DNA from: CAZNPU01 sp964575335
Lineage (GTDB): Bacteria; Planctomycetota; Phycisphaerae; Phycisphaerales; SM1A02
Direction: 5' to 3'
NCBI GenBank assembly: GCA_964575335.1
Contig: CAZNPU010000001.1
Location: forward strand, 124,001-188,000
Length of the DNA: 64,000 bases
The translations under genes and the position numbers were made by a program. Position 1 is the stretch's first letter, and the number at the start of each line of letters is the position of its first letter. Of the stretch, positions 34,982 through 43,314 are shown piece by piece. Below the pieces are notes generated by a model. It saw nothing but the letters and a program-made list of their open reading frames with translations. It had not been told where the DNA came from and searched no databases.

Positions 34982-35440
34982 GGCGCACGATCTCCATCAA
35001 TTAAACAAATAACAAACAGTGACTCCTTGCAATCGAATCACGAGCAGGCGAAAAGTCAATCAATTCATCAACAAGCGTATTCAGCAGAGCTGCAAACGCG
35101 GCGGAATTCCCGTGGCAATTGTGGCGTAGAGTGTTGCAGGTTTTCTCGGAGGGGTTGTTGCTGGCGGCCATTTCCTCGGGCACGATCATAATGAAGAAAA
35201 GCGGATCATCGCGCTGGGATGCAGCACAACTATGATGAGATGAAGGTCCGAAGCAAGGCAATCCGCTGCGTCAACAGCGACGTGCGACCCGAACACATTT
35301 GCCAGCGGGGGCGGGCTGCTGAAGCGGCTGGTTTCCGCTACGATCTCGCACCTGTTCCGGGAATTGGCTCTTGCCTGTGAGCGCCATCTCATCTCGCTTT
35401 TCTTTCCCTCGCCGGAACTTTGTCTGTATTGTCTCGCACC
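34982..35440. other. Divergent intergenic region, no gene seen
   Basis: About 460 bases between the rhodanese gene and the MBL-like gene. It is somewhat richer in A and T near 34985-35030 than its surroundings, consistent with promoters. No hairpin, repeat or family-matching frame was seen. Confidence 0.35.
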
Positions 35441-36133
35441 ATGATGACCCCCGATTACCGCGTCATTTCAATCGGCACCCTCGCATCTCACCCGCTCTGG
35501 AACGAGCGGGGTGAAGTGCGCACCAGCCATGCCACCTGTACGCTGATCACTGCGGGTGATGCGAACATCCTGGTGAATCCCTCGCTGCCGATTCAGGCGC
35601 TGACGGCCAGGATGTCGGAGCGCACGCCGATCAAACCCGCACAGATTACGCACATTTTCATGACGTCGTTTCAGCGTGATCATCGCCGGGCGCTGCGCGG
35701 ATTTGAGAATGCAGTGTGGCTTTTGCACGAACCGGAACGCGATGCGGCGATGGCAGCGTACAAAGCGTCGCGCGATGAAGCTGTCGAAGCGGGCGATGAC
35801 GAACTGGCAGCATTGAACTCGCAGGAAATCGCCTTGCTGGAGCGTTGCGAGGTCGCGCCGGATTCGCTTGCGCCGAAGGTCGATCTTTTTCCGCTGCCGG
35901 GCGTCACACCGGGCAACTGCGGGTTGCTCATTGCGCTGCCTGGTTCGACCGTGCTTCTCACCGGCGACGCAGTGGCGACCTACGAACACCTCGAGCAGGG
36001 CAAGGTTTTGCCGCATTGCGCAAATCTTGAGCAGGCGCAGGAATCATTTCGCGAAGCGATCGAGATCGCCGATGTGCTGATTCTCGGCCGCGATAACGTG
36101 GTTTTCAATCCAGCCAAGCGGTGGAATCAGTAA
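35441..36133 (+). CDS. MBL-fold protein with degenerate metal site
   Basis: About 230 residues from ATG 35441 (an ATG pair). The fold is recognisable: TLITAGDANILVNPSL, ITHIFMTSFQRDHRRAL, GLLIALPGSTVLLTGDAVATYEH and a final LILGRDNVVFNP. In active members the central motif is HxHxDH. Here it reads SFQRDH, so both N-terminal histidines are replaced while Asp and the last His remain. The last histidine of the PGHD-like motif is an Arg (GRDN). The protein may have lost hydrolase activity and act as a binder, or bind metal differently. There is no operon evidence. Confidence 0.75.
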   Translation: MMTPDYRVISIGTLASHPLWNERGEVRTSHATCTLITAGDANILVNPSLPIQALTARMSERTPIKPAQITHIFMTSFQRDHRRALRGFENAVWLLHEPERDAAMAAYKASRDEAVEAGDDELAALNSQEIALLERCEVAPDSLAPKVDLFPLPGVTPGNCGLLIALPGSTVLLTGDAVATYEHLEQGKVLPHCANLEQAQESFREAIEIADVLILGRDNVVFNPAKRWNQ

Positions 36134-36236
36134 ATACCACACAAATCGCCTGCATCGCCCGCTGGCTGCAAACTTTGAAATACGTGCAGACGTACTGTTG
36201 AGCGTGGATCAACTTCGATTTACGCTGGGATCAATC

Positions 36237-38273
36237 ATGTACAACACGTCTGCGTGGGCTCATCGCCTTACTTGTCTGATAACCGCAGCGATTATCGCTG
36301 CGCTTTCGTGGTCTGCGCATGGGCAGCACAGCCCGGAACAATCACAATCAGCAGACAAGCAACAGCAACAGCAACAACAGCAGCAGCAGGTCAGAAGTCT
36401 GCCGTGGCCGATTCAACTGGGATTGCGTTCGCATCAGATCAGCCAGGCGTTTCCGCTCATCGATCGCGTGGTGCTGGTGCCGGATGCAGCAACATACATT
36501 GATGAACTGGCCAAATGGTCGCCGCAGGGGCGCTGGCCGGTATTGATTGAAGATGACCGGTTGACGCCGATGTTCGTGCGGCGATTCAAGCCGGCGCAGC
36601 TCATTCGACGTGAGTCAATCGGGTCGTTGCCGGCCGATCGCGCTGAGCGGGAGCGACTGCTTGAAGCCGTTGTGATTCAGGCGTTCGGGGGCGATCCGGA
36701 AACGAAATCAGTTCGTGAGCTGTTTGAGAAGCATCGCTATGCGCCGCCCGGTGTGGTCATCACATCGGTTGACGATCCCGCATGGACCGCAGCGCTGGCG
36801 CTGGCGGCAGGACGCGGCCAGCTCTTGGCGTTTGTGGACGGCGAGTTCGGCTCTCCGAACGATCAGATCAGCAGCGCTCTTGCGCTGCGGCTGATGGAGG
36901 CGGTTGATGCTGCTGTTGAACAGCAGGGGTATCCCTTCAGACAACTGGGCGATGTGATCGACACGATCACCGTCTGCCGAGCGATGGGGCTGAAATCGGA
37001 TGTGCTGCTGCGGCCGGAGGCGCAGGCGAAGATCGGCGGGCCGCATGGCGAAGGGCCGATCGCCATAACCGATCTGCTTGGTCGAAACGCTGATGGATCG
37101 CGATACGCGTTTACCGGCTGGATTTTCGGCAACGAAGCGCGTGCAGCGTACATGGCCATGTGCTCGCTGTTTCTCGATCGCGAGCAGGTGCTCACGTGCA
37201 ATACGTATCCATTTGACGGCGAGTGGGGGCGCTACGCCATGAACGATTCCAACGCACTGCTGAGCCAGCGCGGCTATGAACTGCAGCAGATCGTTGGCGA
37301 ATCGACCACAGCGGCCGGCTGGCTGCGCGTTCTCATCGGGGGAATCGCTGCCGACGTGGTGATGATGAACACCAAAGGCCAGTCGGACATCTTTGAAATG
37401 TCGCATGGTCAGTGTTCTGCGTTTGATGTGCCGCTGCTGGCGCAGCCTGCGGTGTTGCATCTGATTCATAGCTGGTCGATGCGGGCGCCGGCCAATCCGG
37501 ACACAGTCGGCGGCCGATGGCTCGCCAACGGCGCGTACGCTGCGGTGGGGTCGTCACACGAGCCGTATCTGGCCGCGTTTGTGCCGCCTGTAGCGCTTGC
37601 GCAGCGATGGACGAACTTCGTGCCGTTTCTGGTGGCAGCACGATGGTGGGACGGCGAAGGGCCGATGAGCAAATCGTGGCGCATTGTGACCATCGGCGAT
37701 CCGCTGATGCTCTGCGCCCCTCCGGCTGATGTTGCGCGTACGCGCACGTTTCAGAAGGCTGACTACGGCGTTGATCTTGCAGAACAGGTGAAGTCGCTGA
37801 TGCGCCGAGCAAGCAATGATGCGAGCGGCGAAGCGTACGCTGAGGCCATGGCGATTCTCTATATGCTCGGCAAGGACGACATTGCAAGCGAGCTCTGGAA
37901 ATTGGCGCAGCGCGAAGGCCACAGCACGCGCGCCGCGAGGGTCGCGCTGGAACTGTTTTTTCACCGCCGCGATGCCCGGCAATTTCTTGAAGCGTGGCAT
38001 GCGCTTCCGCAGCGTGATCGTGCAGCCAACGACATGCTCTGGCATCTTCTGCTGCCCCGGATCGGGTCGCCAAGCGCCAACGACATGCTTGTCGCGTTGC
38101 AGGCAGCGATTCGCCATCCCTGGGCGCACGTGGACATCGAGCGCGTGGCGCCGCACCTTTCCGATACCTTCGGCCGGTCGTATGTGCGCGACCTGATCGA
38201 GCGCGAGATCGCCCGATCCACAGATACCAGTGTCAGGCAGCGATTGGCGAACCTGCTGCAGAACTTCAATTGA
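36237..38273 (+). CDS. Large exported protein with polyglutamine tract, unknown (possible caspase-clan peptidase relative)
   Basis: A 678-residue exported protein. ATG 36237 gives a signal peptide (LTCLITAAIIAALSWSAHG). Residues about 40-50 are a run of ten Gln encoded by mixed CAA/CAG codons. After a large N-terminal region, the stretch GGRWLANGAYAAVGSSHEPYLAAF and the later WRIVTIGDPLMLCAPP resemble the end of gingipain/C25-like proteins, where a GDP motif closes the fold. I cannot identify a catalytic His-Cys dyad with certainty. The last 150 residues are helical. Function is unknown; the surface or periplasm is expected. Confidence 0.5.
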   Translation: MYNTSAWAHRLTCLITAAIIAALSWSAHGQHSPEQSQSADKQQQQQQQQQQVRSLPWPIQLGLRSHQISQAFPLIDRVVLVPDAATYIDELAKWSPQGRWPVLIEDDRLTPMFVRRFKPAQLIRRESIGSLPADRAERERLLEAVVIQAFGGDPETKSVRELFEKHRYAPPGVVITSVDDPAWTAALALAAGRGQLLAFVDGEFGSPNDQISSALALRLMEAVDAAVEQQGYPFRQLGDVIDTITVCRAMGLKSDVLLRPEAQAKIGGPHGEGPIAITDLLGRNADGSRYAFTGWIFGNEARAAYMAMCSLFLDREQVLTCNTYPFDGEWGRYAMNDSNALLSQRGYELQQIVGESTTAAGWLRVLIGGIAADVVMMNTKGQSDIFEMSHGQCSAFDVPLLAQPAVLHLIHSWSMRAPANPDTVGGRWLANGAYAAVGSSHEPYLAAFVPPVALAQRWTNFVPFLVAARWWDGEGPMSKSWRIVTIGDPLMLCAPPADVARTRTFQKADYGVDLAEQVKSLMRRASNDASGEAYAEAMAILYMLGKDDIASELWKLAQREGHSTRAARVALELFFHRRDARQFLEAWHALPQRDRAANDMLWHLLLPRIGSPSANDMLVALQAAIRHPWAHVDIERVAPHLSDTFGRSYVRDLIEREIARSTDTSVRQRLANLLQNFN

Positions 38274-38390
38274 ATTCAACCGGCACGAATAAGGCGACGC
38301 TGCGACAGGCAGCTGGGATGAACGTACGATTATCCGTGTCTGGAATACGCGAAGCCCTGCGCAGGTCTGAAGCTGAAAGCGAGGTGCTCG

Positions 38391-39314
38391 ATGGGAATCG
38401 CCTGCAGAGTTGGAGCGATGACGCTTGCATGTGGGATGCTGATGATGATTGACGGCTGTGCAACCAACAGTAACAACAGCGGCGAATCGAATCAGCCGCC
38501 TGCATCGTCAGCAAGCGAAGCGCCGCTTGCCAGCACACCTGCCGACGATGCTTCGCGCGCCGATACATCGCATGCCAGCGTTTATGACGGGCCACCGGTA
38601 TCAGTCCGCGTTTCGCAGGAAAAACGTCTGCCTCCCATTTCCACTGCGACAGTTGAAGTGCGGGTTCCAACCGGCGGATGGGAACTTGCAATCGATCGCA
38701 CCGAGATCGACGACAACACCGCGCATATCTATGCAACGCTTCAGCGCCCCGGGCAAGGCGACATGGTGACTCAGGCGCTGGAAACGCTGCACGTATCGTT
38801 TCGAAGCGAGCATCCGCCTTTTGAGCATGCCCATGTGTATATCAATATGACGCGGCGCGGCGAGGCGCAGGCATCGCCTAATTATCAGCGCGCTGCGACC
38901 ACTTTTTCGTCCGGTTCGGCCACGTCACGATCAGCGCAGTCGAATGCCGCGCGAACCAAGCCCGACCTGCCGCGTGTGAACCCGCAGCCGTATGAAGGAC
39001 CGCGGCCGCAGGTTGAACTGCTGCAGATGGAAAGTCATCCGGTGCAGTATGCCGCTGCAGTGGCCATAACCGTGCCCACCGGCGGCTGGATGCTCAATCT
39101 TGATCAAGGCGAAGTGATTGACAGCGTTGCGAAAATCTTTCTCACGCTGGAAGCCCCTGGTGCGGATGAGATCGTGACGCAGGCGCTGGAGAAGCATCGC
39201 GCGCTGTTCACATCACACGAACCGTTTGATCGGGCAGAGATCTACATTCATCGGGCCCGGCGCGATATTCACACGCTGACGACCGATTATCGACTTGCAG
39301 CAGAAGTGCCGTAG
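38391..39314 (+). CDS. Lipoprotein with two repeated domains
   Basis: A 307-residue protein. The signal sequence ends in a lipobox-like MIDGC near residue 23, so lipid attachment is likely. A Ser/Ala-rich linker follows, then two copies of one domain. Copy 1 (about 85-155) has VEVRVPTGGWELAIDRTEI and DMVTQALETLHV. Copy 2 (about 220-300) has VAITVPTGGWMLNLDQGEV and EIVTQALEKHRA. Each domain ends in a xxYIxxxRR segment. The repeats are probably small beta-rich domains arisen by duplication. I do not recognise a family. The gene lies 117 bases after the polyglutamine protein on the same strand. Confidence 0.65.
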   Translation: MGIACRVGAMTLACGMLMMIDGCATNSNNSGESNQPPASSASEAPLASTPADDASRADTSHASVYDGPPVSVRVSQEKRLPPISTATVEVRVPTGGWELAIDRTEIDDNTAHIYATLQRPGQGDMVTQALETLHVSFRSEHPPFEHAHVYINMTRRGEAQASPNYQRAATTFSSGSATSRSAQSNAARTKPDLPRVNPQPYEGPRPQVELLQMESHPVQYAAAVAITVPTGGWMLNLDQGEVIDSVAKIFLTLEAPGADEIVTQALEKHRALFTSHEPFDRAEIYIHRARRDIHTLTTDYRLAAEVP

Positions 39315-39361
39315 CGCATCGCCCGATCACCATCGGCGGCATCAGGCCGAGGTAGAGATTT

Positions 39362-39557
39362 ACCGCGGAGATCGCGGAGGACGCGGAGATTGGGGAGAGG
39401 GATAGGGAGACAATGAGACAAGGGGATGAGGAGACGGGAGAACTGACAACAAGATGACAAGGTGCAGGGGTGATGAGGCAACATGCATATGGAGCAGATC
39501 ACCTTGCCTCCCCCTCTCCTTGTCTGCCTTTTCCGCGTTCTCCGCGATCTCCGCGGT
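39362..39557. mobile_element. MITE-like element, copy C, with 26-bp terminal inverted repeats
   Basis: Left arm 39362-39387 (starts ACCGCGGAGATCGCGGAGGA) and right arm 39532-39557 (ends CGCGATCTCCGCGGT) are complementary over 26 bp with one mismatch. The 196-bp unit holds the core GACAAGGTGCAGGGGTGATG (39456-39475) shared with copies A and B. It encodes no protein and lies between the convergent lipoprotein and M24 peptidase genes. Mobility by a transposase in trans is inferred. A structured dispersed repeat of another type is also possible. Confidence 0.65.
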
Positions 39558-39595
39558 GAAATCATCTCCCAGCGCATCAGCAATGGTGGGATTCT

Positions 39596-40792
39596 TCACA
39601 ACAGCGGCAAGGTTTGCTGCGGCTGGGTCATCCATTCGCAGCCGTGGTCGGTCACCAGCACCATTTCTTCCAATCCCAGATAACCTCGACCGTCGACGTC
39701 ATCAATGCCAAGCTCGAGCGTGAACACGTTGCCCGGTTCAACGCGATACAGCGGCGTCTTGCCGTAGCGTTCCCATTTCGGCCCAAGCACGCTGCCGCCG
39801 TCGTGCGCCGCCCGGCCGACGTTATGGCCGGTGGCGTGCTGGTATTCGGGATATCCTGCATCCACAATCACCTGCCGCGCCGCAGCATCGACGGTCCATC
39901 CTTCGACGCCCGGCTTGAGCGCAGCGAATGCAGCTTCAATCGCCTTCACAATCGTGTCAAACGCCCGCTGCACGCTGCTGGGCGGTTTGGTCTGACCTGC
40001 TTCGGGTACGTACCACGCACGCTGGATGTCGGAGCAGTATTCATTGACGCGCACGCCGAAATCCAGATGGAATATATGCCCCGGCGTAATGCGCAAGGTT
40101 GCTGATGGCAGGCCGTGTCCCAGCATCGAATGCGGGCCGGTGGTCACAATCGGGCACTGCTCGCGCTGCCATGCAGTGGCGATGCCGCGACGATCAACTT
40201 CCGCGTGCATCAGGTCTGAAATGTCTCGTTCGGTCAGGCCGATAGCAGCCTGCTGGGCGACGATTGCAAAAATTTCGTCGGTGATCGCAATCGCCTGCTG
40301 AATGCGATTCACTTCACCGGGCGTTTTGCGGCTGCGCAGTGCGCGAATGATGTCAGCAGCGCTGATCAGCCGCGCGGCATAAAGCGTCTCGCCAAGGTAT
40401 TCGCGCAGCAGCAGCAGCATGCCATGCGACAGGCCGTCAGCCTTCACATCATCCATGGAGTAGTTGACCGCGATCTGCTTCGGGTCCAGCCGCTTGAGCG
40501 TGGTAAGAAGCGGGCTGCGAATGCTCTGCACGTATGGCAGCACACTGGTCCACGCGCCGTCGCCCGCAGCGCGCACCGCCTGATCGTCGTACTTGCCCAC
40601 GATGGCGATGCGATCGCCGTGCCTGCTCAGGATGAATGCGCTTTGCCATGTCACGGGCTGATCGAGAAGCAGCGGCAACACAGGATCGCTGGTTTCGGTC
40701 GTCTCGCGCACGAAGGTAAGCCAGCAGTCGATGTCGAGTTCATCGAGAATGCCTGCAGCCTGCGTCAATTTTTCCTGAATGAGCGATGACAT
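39596..40792 (-). CDS. M24-family metallopeptidase (Xaa-Pro aminopeptidase-like)
   Basis: A 398-residue cytoplasmic enzyme. The creatinase-like N-terminal domain (1-160) precedes the pita-bread catalytic domain. The five metal ligands are visible: Asp in HLDFGVRVN, Asp in YCSDIQRAW, His in HATGHNVGRAAHD, Glu in FTLELGIDD and Glu in GLEEMVLV. This set is found in aminopeptidase P and prolidase, which cleave peptides with proline at the second position. Full-length M24 Xaa-Pro peptidases fit this size. The specific substrate is not readable. Its stop is 38 bases from the MITE-like element. Confidence 0.88.
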   Translation of the reverse strand: MSSLIQEKLTQAAGILDELDIDCWLTFVRETTETSDPVLPLLLDQPVTWQSAFILSRHGDRIAIVGKYDDQAVRAAGDGAWTSVLPYVQSIRSPLLTTLKRLDPKQIAVNYSMDDVKADGLSHGMLLLLREYLGETLYAARLISAADIIRALRSRKTPGEVNRIQQAIAITDEIFAIVAQQAAIGLTERDISDLMHAEVDRRGIATAWQREQCPIVTTGPHSMLGHGLPSATLRITPGHIFHLDFGVRVNEYCSDIQRAWYVPEAGQTKPPSSVQRAFDTIVKAIEAAFAALKPGVEGWTVDAAARQVIVDAGYPEYQHATGHNVGRAAHDGGSVLGPKWERYGKTPLYRVEPGNVFTLELGIDDVDGRGYLGLEEMVLVTDHGCEWMTQPQQTLPLL

Positions 40793-40990
40793 GGATGGAA
40801 AGGCAATGTCGCCGGAAGGTAGCAGCAGCGTCTGCTTTCTTGAGTTATGGGGTGTGCTGGCCGATGCCGGCTCATGGTACCGAGCGATTCATCGAGATGC
40901 CGGCACATGAAGCTGAAATCGCACCCCCGCAACGGCGAATCAGTTTCTACGCAATAATGAATGAATGATTGATATCAATCAGCCATCATA

Positions 40991-41635
40991 ATGATAATGC
41001 AGGCACCGGATCTCCAACTCGACAGCAAATCATCATCAACCGTGCAAAGCTGTTCCTGCTGCGGTCTGGCCCACATGGTGCCGGCTGTGCCTGCTGGCAT
41101 GAAGGCGTGCTGCAACCGGTGCGGCACATCATTGCGCAAGGCTAGTGCTGCGCAGCGGAGCAATAGCCGAGTCGCAGCCACGGCGCTGGCAGCGCTCATT
41201 ATGTATCCGGTGGCGGTCTCTTTGCCGATCATGCAGATTCAGCAGTTCGGCCATCGTACTCAGGCAAGCATTCTGGAAGGCATCGTCACGCTCACAACCA
41301 GCGGACAGTTTGTCGTTGCCGCCATCGTGCTGCTGTGCTCCATTATTTTTCCGCTGGGCAAGCTATTTGCGCTTTTAGTCATGTCGCTGGCGGGCAATCG
41401 TCTGCCGCTGGCGCATCATCACAAAGCGTGGACCTATTGCATCGTGGAATGGACCGGACGATGGGGCATGCTGGATGTGTTGCTGGTGGCGGTGCTGGTT
41501 GCTGCACTGAAGCTTGGCAACGTCATGGAGGTTACGCCCGGCCCCGGCGCAGCAGCGTTTGCGGCATGCGTGATCTTGAGCCTGCTGGCAACCGCATTCT
41601 TTGAACCACGCCGCTTATGGGAGGTTGTGCGATGA
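40991..41635 (+). CDS. Paraquat-inducible protein A (PqiA) family, single-half form
   Basis: A 214-residue inner-membrane protein. The N-terminal zinc-ribbon has CSCCG and CNRCG, the two CxxC pairs of PqiA. Four hydrophobic segments follow (about residues 60-80, 103-128, 140-170 and 185-205), with the family motifs YPVAVSLPIMQI and GRWGMLDVLLVAVLV. E. coli PqiA has two such halves in about 417 residues; this protein has only one. PqiA works with the MCE protein PqiB in lipid transport between membranes. Its stop overlaps the start of the pqiB-like gene (ATGA), indicating a coupled pair. Confidence 0.9.
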   Translation: MIMQAPDLQLDSKSSSTVQSCSCCGLAHMVPAVPAGMKACCNRCGTSLRKASAAQRSNSRVAATALAALIMYPVAVSLPIMQIQQFGHRTQASILEGIVTLTTSGQFVVAAIVLLCSIIFPLGKLFALLVMSLAGNRLPLAHHHKAWTYCIVEWTGRWGMLDVLLVAVLVAALKLGNVMEVTPGPGAAAFAACVILSLLATAFFEPRRLWEVVR

Positions 41636-43242
41636 GCGAACCGGTTCCGCACGATGCATCGCGTGGTTCTGCAAACCCCTCGCCGCTGCGTGAGCACAGC
41701 GCCGCGGCCAGCAATGCGCCGTCTGCACAAAAAGATGACGCTGCACAAACCGTTTCAACTGCTGCGCCGCAACTGGAATCACCGCAAGCATTGCCATCGC
41801 TGCCCATCGCCACGATCAAGCCCGAACGCCGCGTGTCATTCGCATGGTTTTTGCCGCTGCTGGCGCTTGCGCTGGCTGGCTATCTTGGCGTGCGGGCGTG
41901 GCAACAGCGTGGCCTGCCGGTGGAAATTTACTTCACCGAAGGTCACGGTCTAATGCCCGGCGACGAGGTGCGATACCGCGGCATTACCGTGGGATATGTT
42001 GATGACGTGACGCTCGCGCCCGATCTGCAGGGCGTGGTGGTGCGCGCACGATTGACCTCGCAAGCCGATCAACTGGCTCGCAGCGGCACGCGGTTCTGGA
42101 TCGTTCGGCCGCAGATCGGCCTGACACGTGTTGCGGGGCTGGAAACGATCGTGGGCCCGCGCGTACTGGCAGTTTCGCCAGCCACAACAACAACAGCAAC
42201 AACGCAGCACGCTGGCGACGACGACCTTCAGCCGCAGTTCAGTTTCGTCGGGCTCGAGCAGCCGCCTGTGGTGGAATCGATTCAGCCTGGCGATCTGGAA
42301 GTGGTGCTGCATGTATCTCAGCGGGGCAGTCTGCATCCCGGAGCGCCGGTCATGTACCGCCAGTTTCGTGTCGGTACGGTGATGTCGGTGGGTTTGGCGG
42401 GCGATGGCGGCGCGATCGAGGCTCGCCTTCATATTCAGAAGGCCTATGTGCCGCTTATTCGGTCGGGAACAAAGTTCTGGGATGCAGGCGGCATGCAGGC
42501 GAAGCTGGGGCTGACCGGCCTTTCAGTTGAGATCGAATCAGCAGAGGCATTGCTCACCGGCGGCGTGGCGCTGGCGACTCCGCCTTCAGCTGAGGCAGGC
42601 GACATGGTGCGAACCGGTCACCGCTTTTTGCTGGCGGAAAAACCCGACACTCAGTGGCTTCAATGGCAGCCGATGATTGCCATCGGCAACTCGCTCCTGC
42701 CGTCGGGCGTGCCGTCGCCGCATCCGCTGCGTGCGAGCATTGGATGGAAGCAGGGACGGTTTTTCACCGGCGAGCGATCTAGGCATGGCTGGGTGTTGCA
42801 GACGGCTGAGGGCATCCTGGGACCGATCGACCTGCTCAAGCCCGGTGAGAAGGCCGATCCCGCCACGGTGGTGCTGGAGGTGGCGGGCACGGTTGTGCCG
42901 CTGGAGCAGAAGCCGGCATGGGAGCATCACGGCATCGGGCTGCTCAAAACCACCATGGCGGCAGGTGTTCCGGTATGGTCACAGCGGCGTGTGCGAACCC
43001 CGATCCAGCCGGAGGAATGTCTGGCGATTGCCGATCCTGCCGCGATGCCCCTGCCGCTGGCTGCTTCACGGCTGACGATGCGGGACGATGGAGCGACATG
43101 GCGGATTGACGCTTCGGTGCCGATCGATTCAAGCTGGCATGGGGCGTGCGTGGTTTCGCGTGTTGATGGTCAGCTGCTGGGGATCGTGCTGGCCAATGGC
43201 AGGGAGCCGATCGTCGCGCTGTTGCCGCCGGCCCAGGAGTAA
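41632..43242 (+). CDS. PqiB-like MCE (MlaD) domain protein with an extra C-terminal domain
   Basis: A 536-residue protein starting ATG 41632, overlapping the pqiA stop. Residues 1-75 are polar and likely cytoplasmic. A membrane helix (FAWFLPLLALALAGYLGVRAW) follows, then two MCE domains beginning VEIYFTEGHGLMPGDEVRYRGI and LEVVLHVSQRGSLHPGAPVMYR. E. coli PqiB has three. Between them is a Thr run (TTTTATT). After about residue 345 the sequence is not MCE-like. It reads as a beta-rich domain, ending in a segment (HGACVVSRVDGQLLGIVLAN) that faintly recalls the end of trypsin-like folds but lacks a Ser motif. The pair probably traffics lipids across the envelope. Confidence 0.87.
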   Translation: MSEPVPHDASRGSANPSPLREHSAAASNAPSAQKDDAAQTVSTAAPQLESPQALPSLPIATIKPERRVSFAWFLPLLALALAGYLGVRAWQQRGLPVEIYFTEGHGLMPGDEVRYRGITVGYVDDVTLAPDLQGVVVRARLTSQADQLARSGTRFWIVRPQIGLTRVAGLETIVGPRVLAVSPATTTTATTQHAGDDDLQPQFSFVGLEQPPVVESIQPGDLEVVLHVSQRGSLHPGAPVMYRQFRVGTVMSVGLAGDGGAIEARLHIQKAYVPLIRSGTKFWDAGGMQAKLGLTGLSVEIESAEALLTGGVALATPPSAEAGDMVRTGHRFLLAEKPDTQWLQWQPMIAIGNSLLPSGVPSPHPLRASIGWKQGRFFTGERSRHGWVLQTAEGILGPIDLLKPGEKADPATVVLEVAGTVVPLEQKPAWEHHGIGLLKTTMAAGVPVWSQRRVRTPIQPEECLAIADPAAMPLPLAASRLTMRDDGATWRIDASVPIDSSWHGACVVSRVDGQLLGIVLANGREPIVALLPPAQE

Positions 43243-43314
43243 GCTGAACGCGATAGGCTGCTCCTGCGCTGCATGCGCATCGTCAGCATTGCGGCACTTC
43301 GCTACACTTTCGTC

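Noticed and set aside
36355..36392. The Gln-coding CAA/CAG run as a recombination or slippage artefact that breaks the gene
   Set aside because: The frame continues unbroken on both sides and codons alternate CAA and CAG, so it is a true in-frame tract; kept only as a repeat observation.
39360..39635. Minus-strand open frame with a pattern DFTAEIAENAEK
   Set aside because: It is the translation of the MITE-like element and its terminal repeat; such Glu/Ile-rich peptides are a known by-product of this repeat type.
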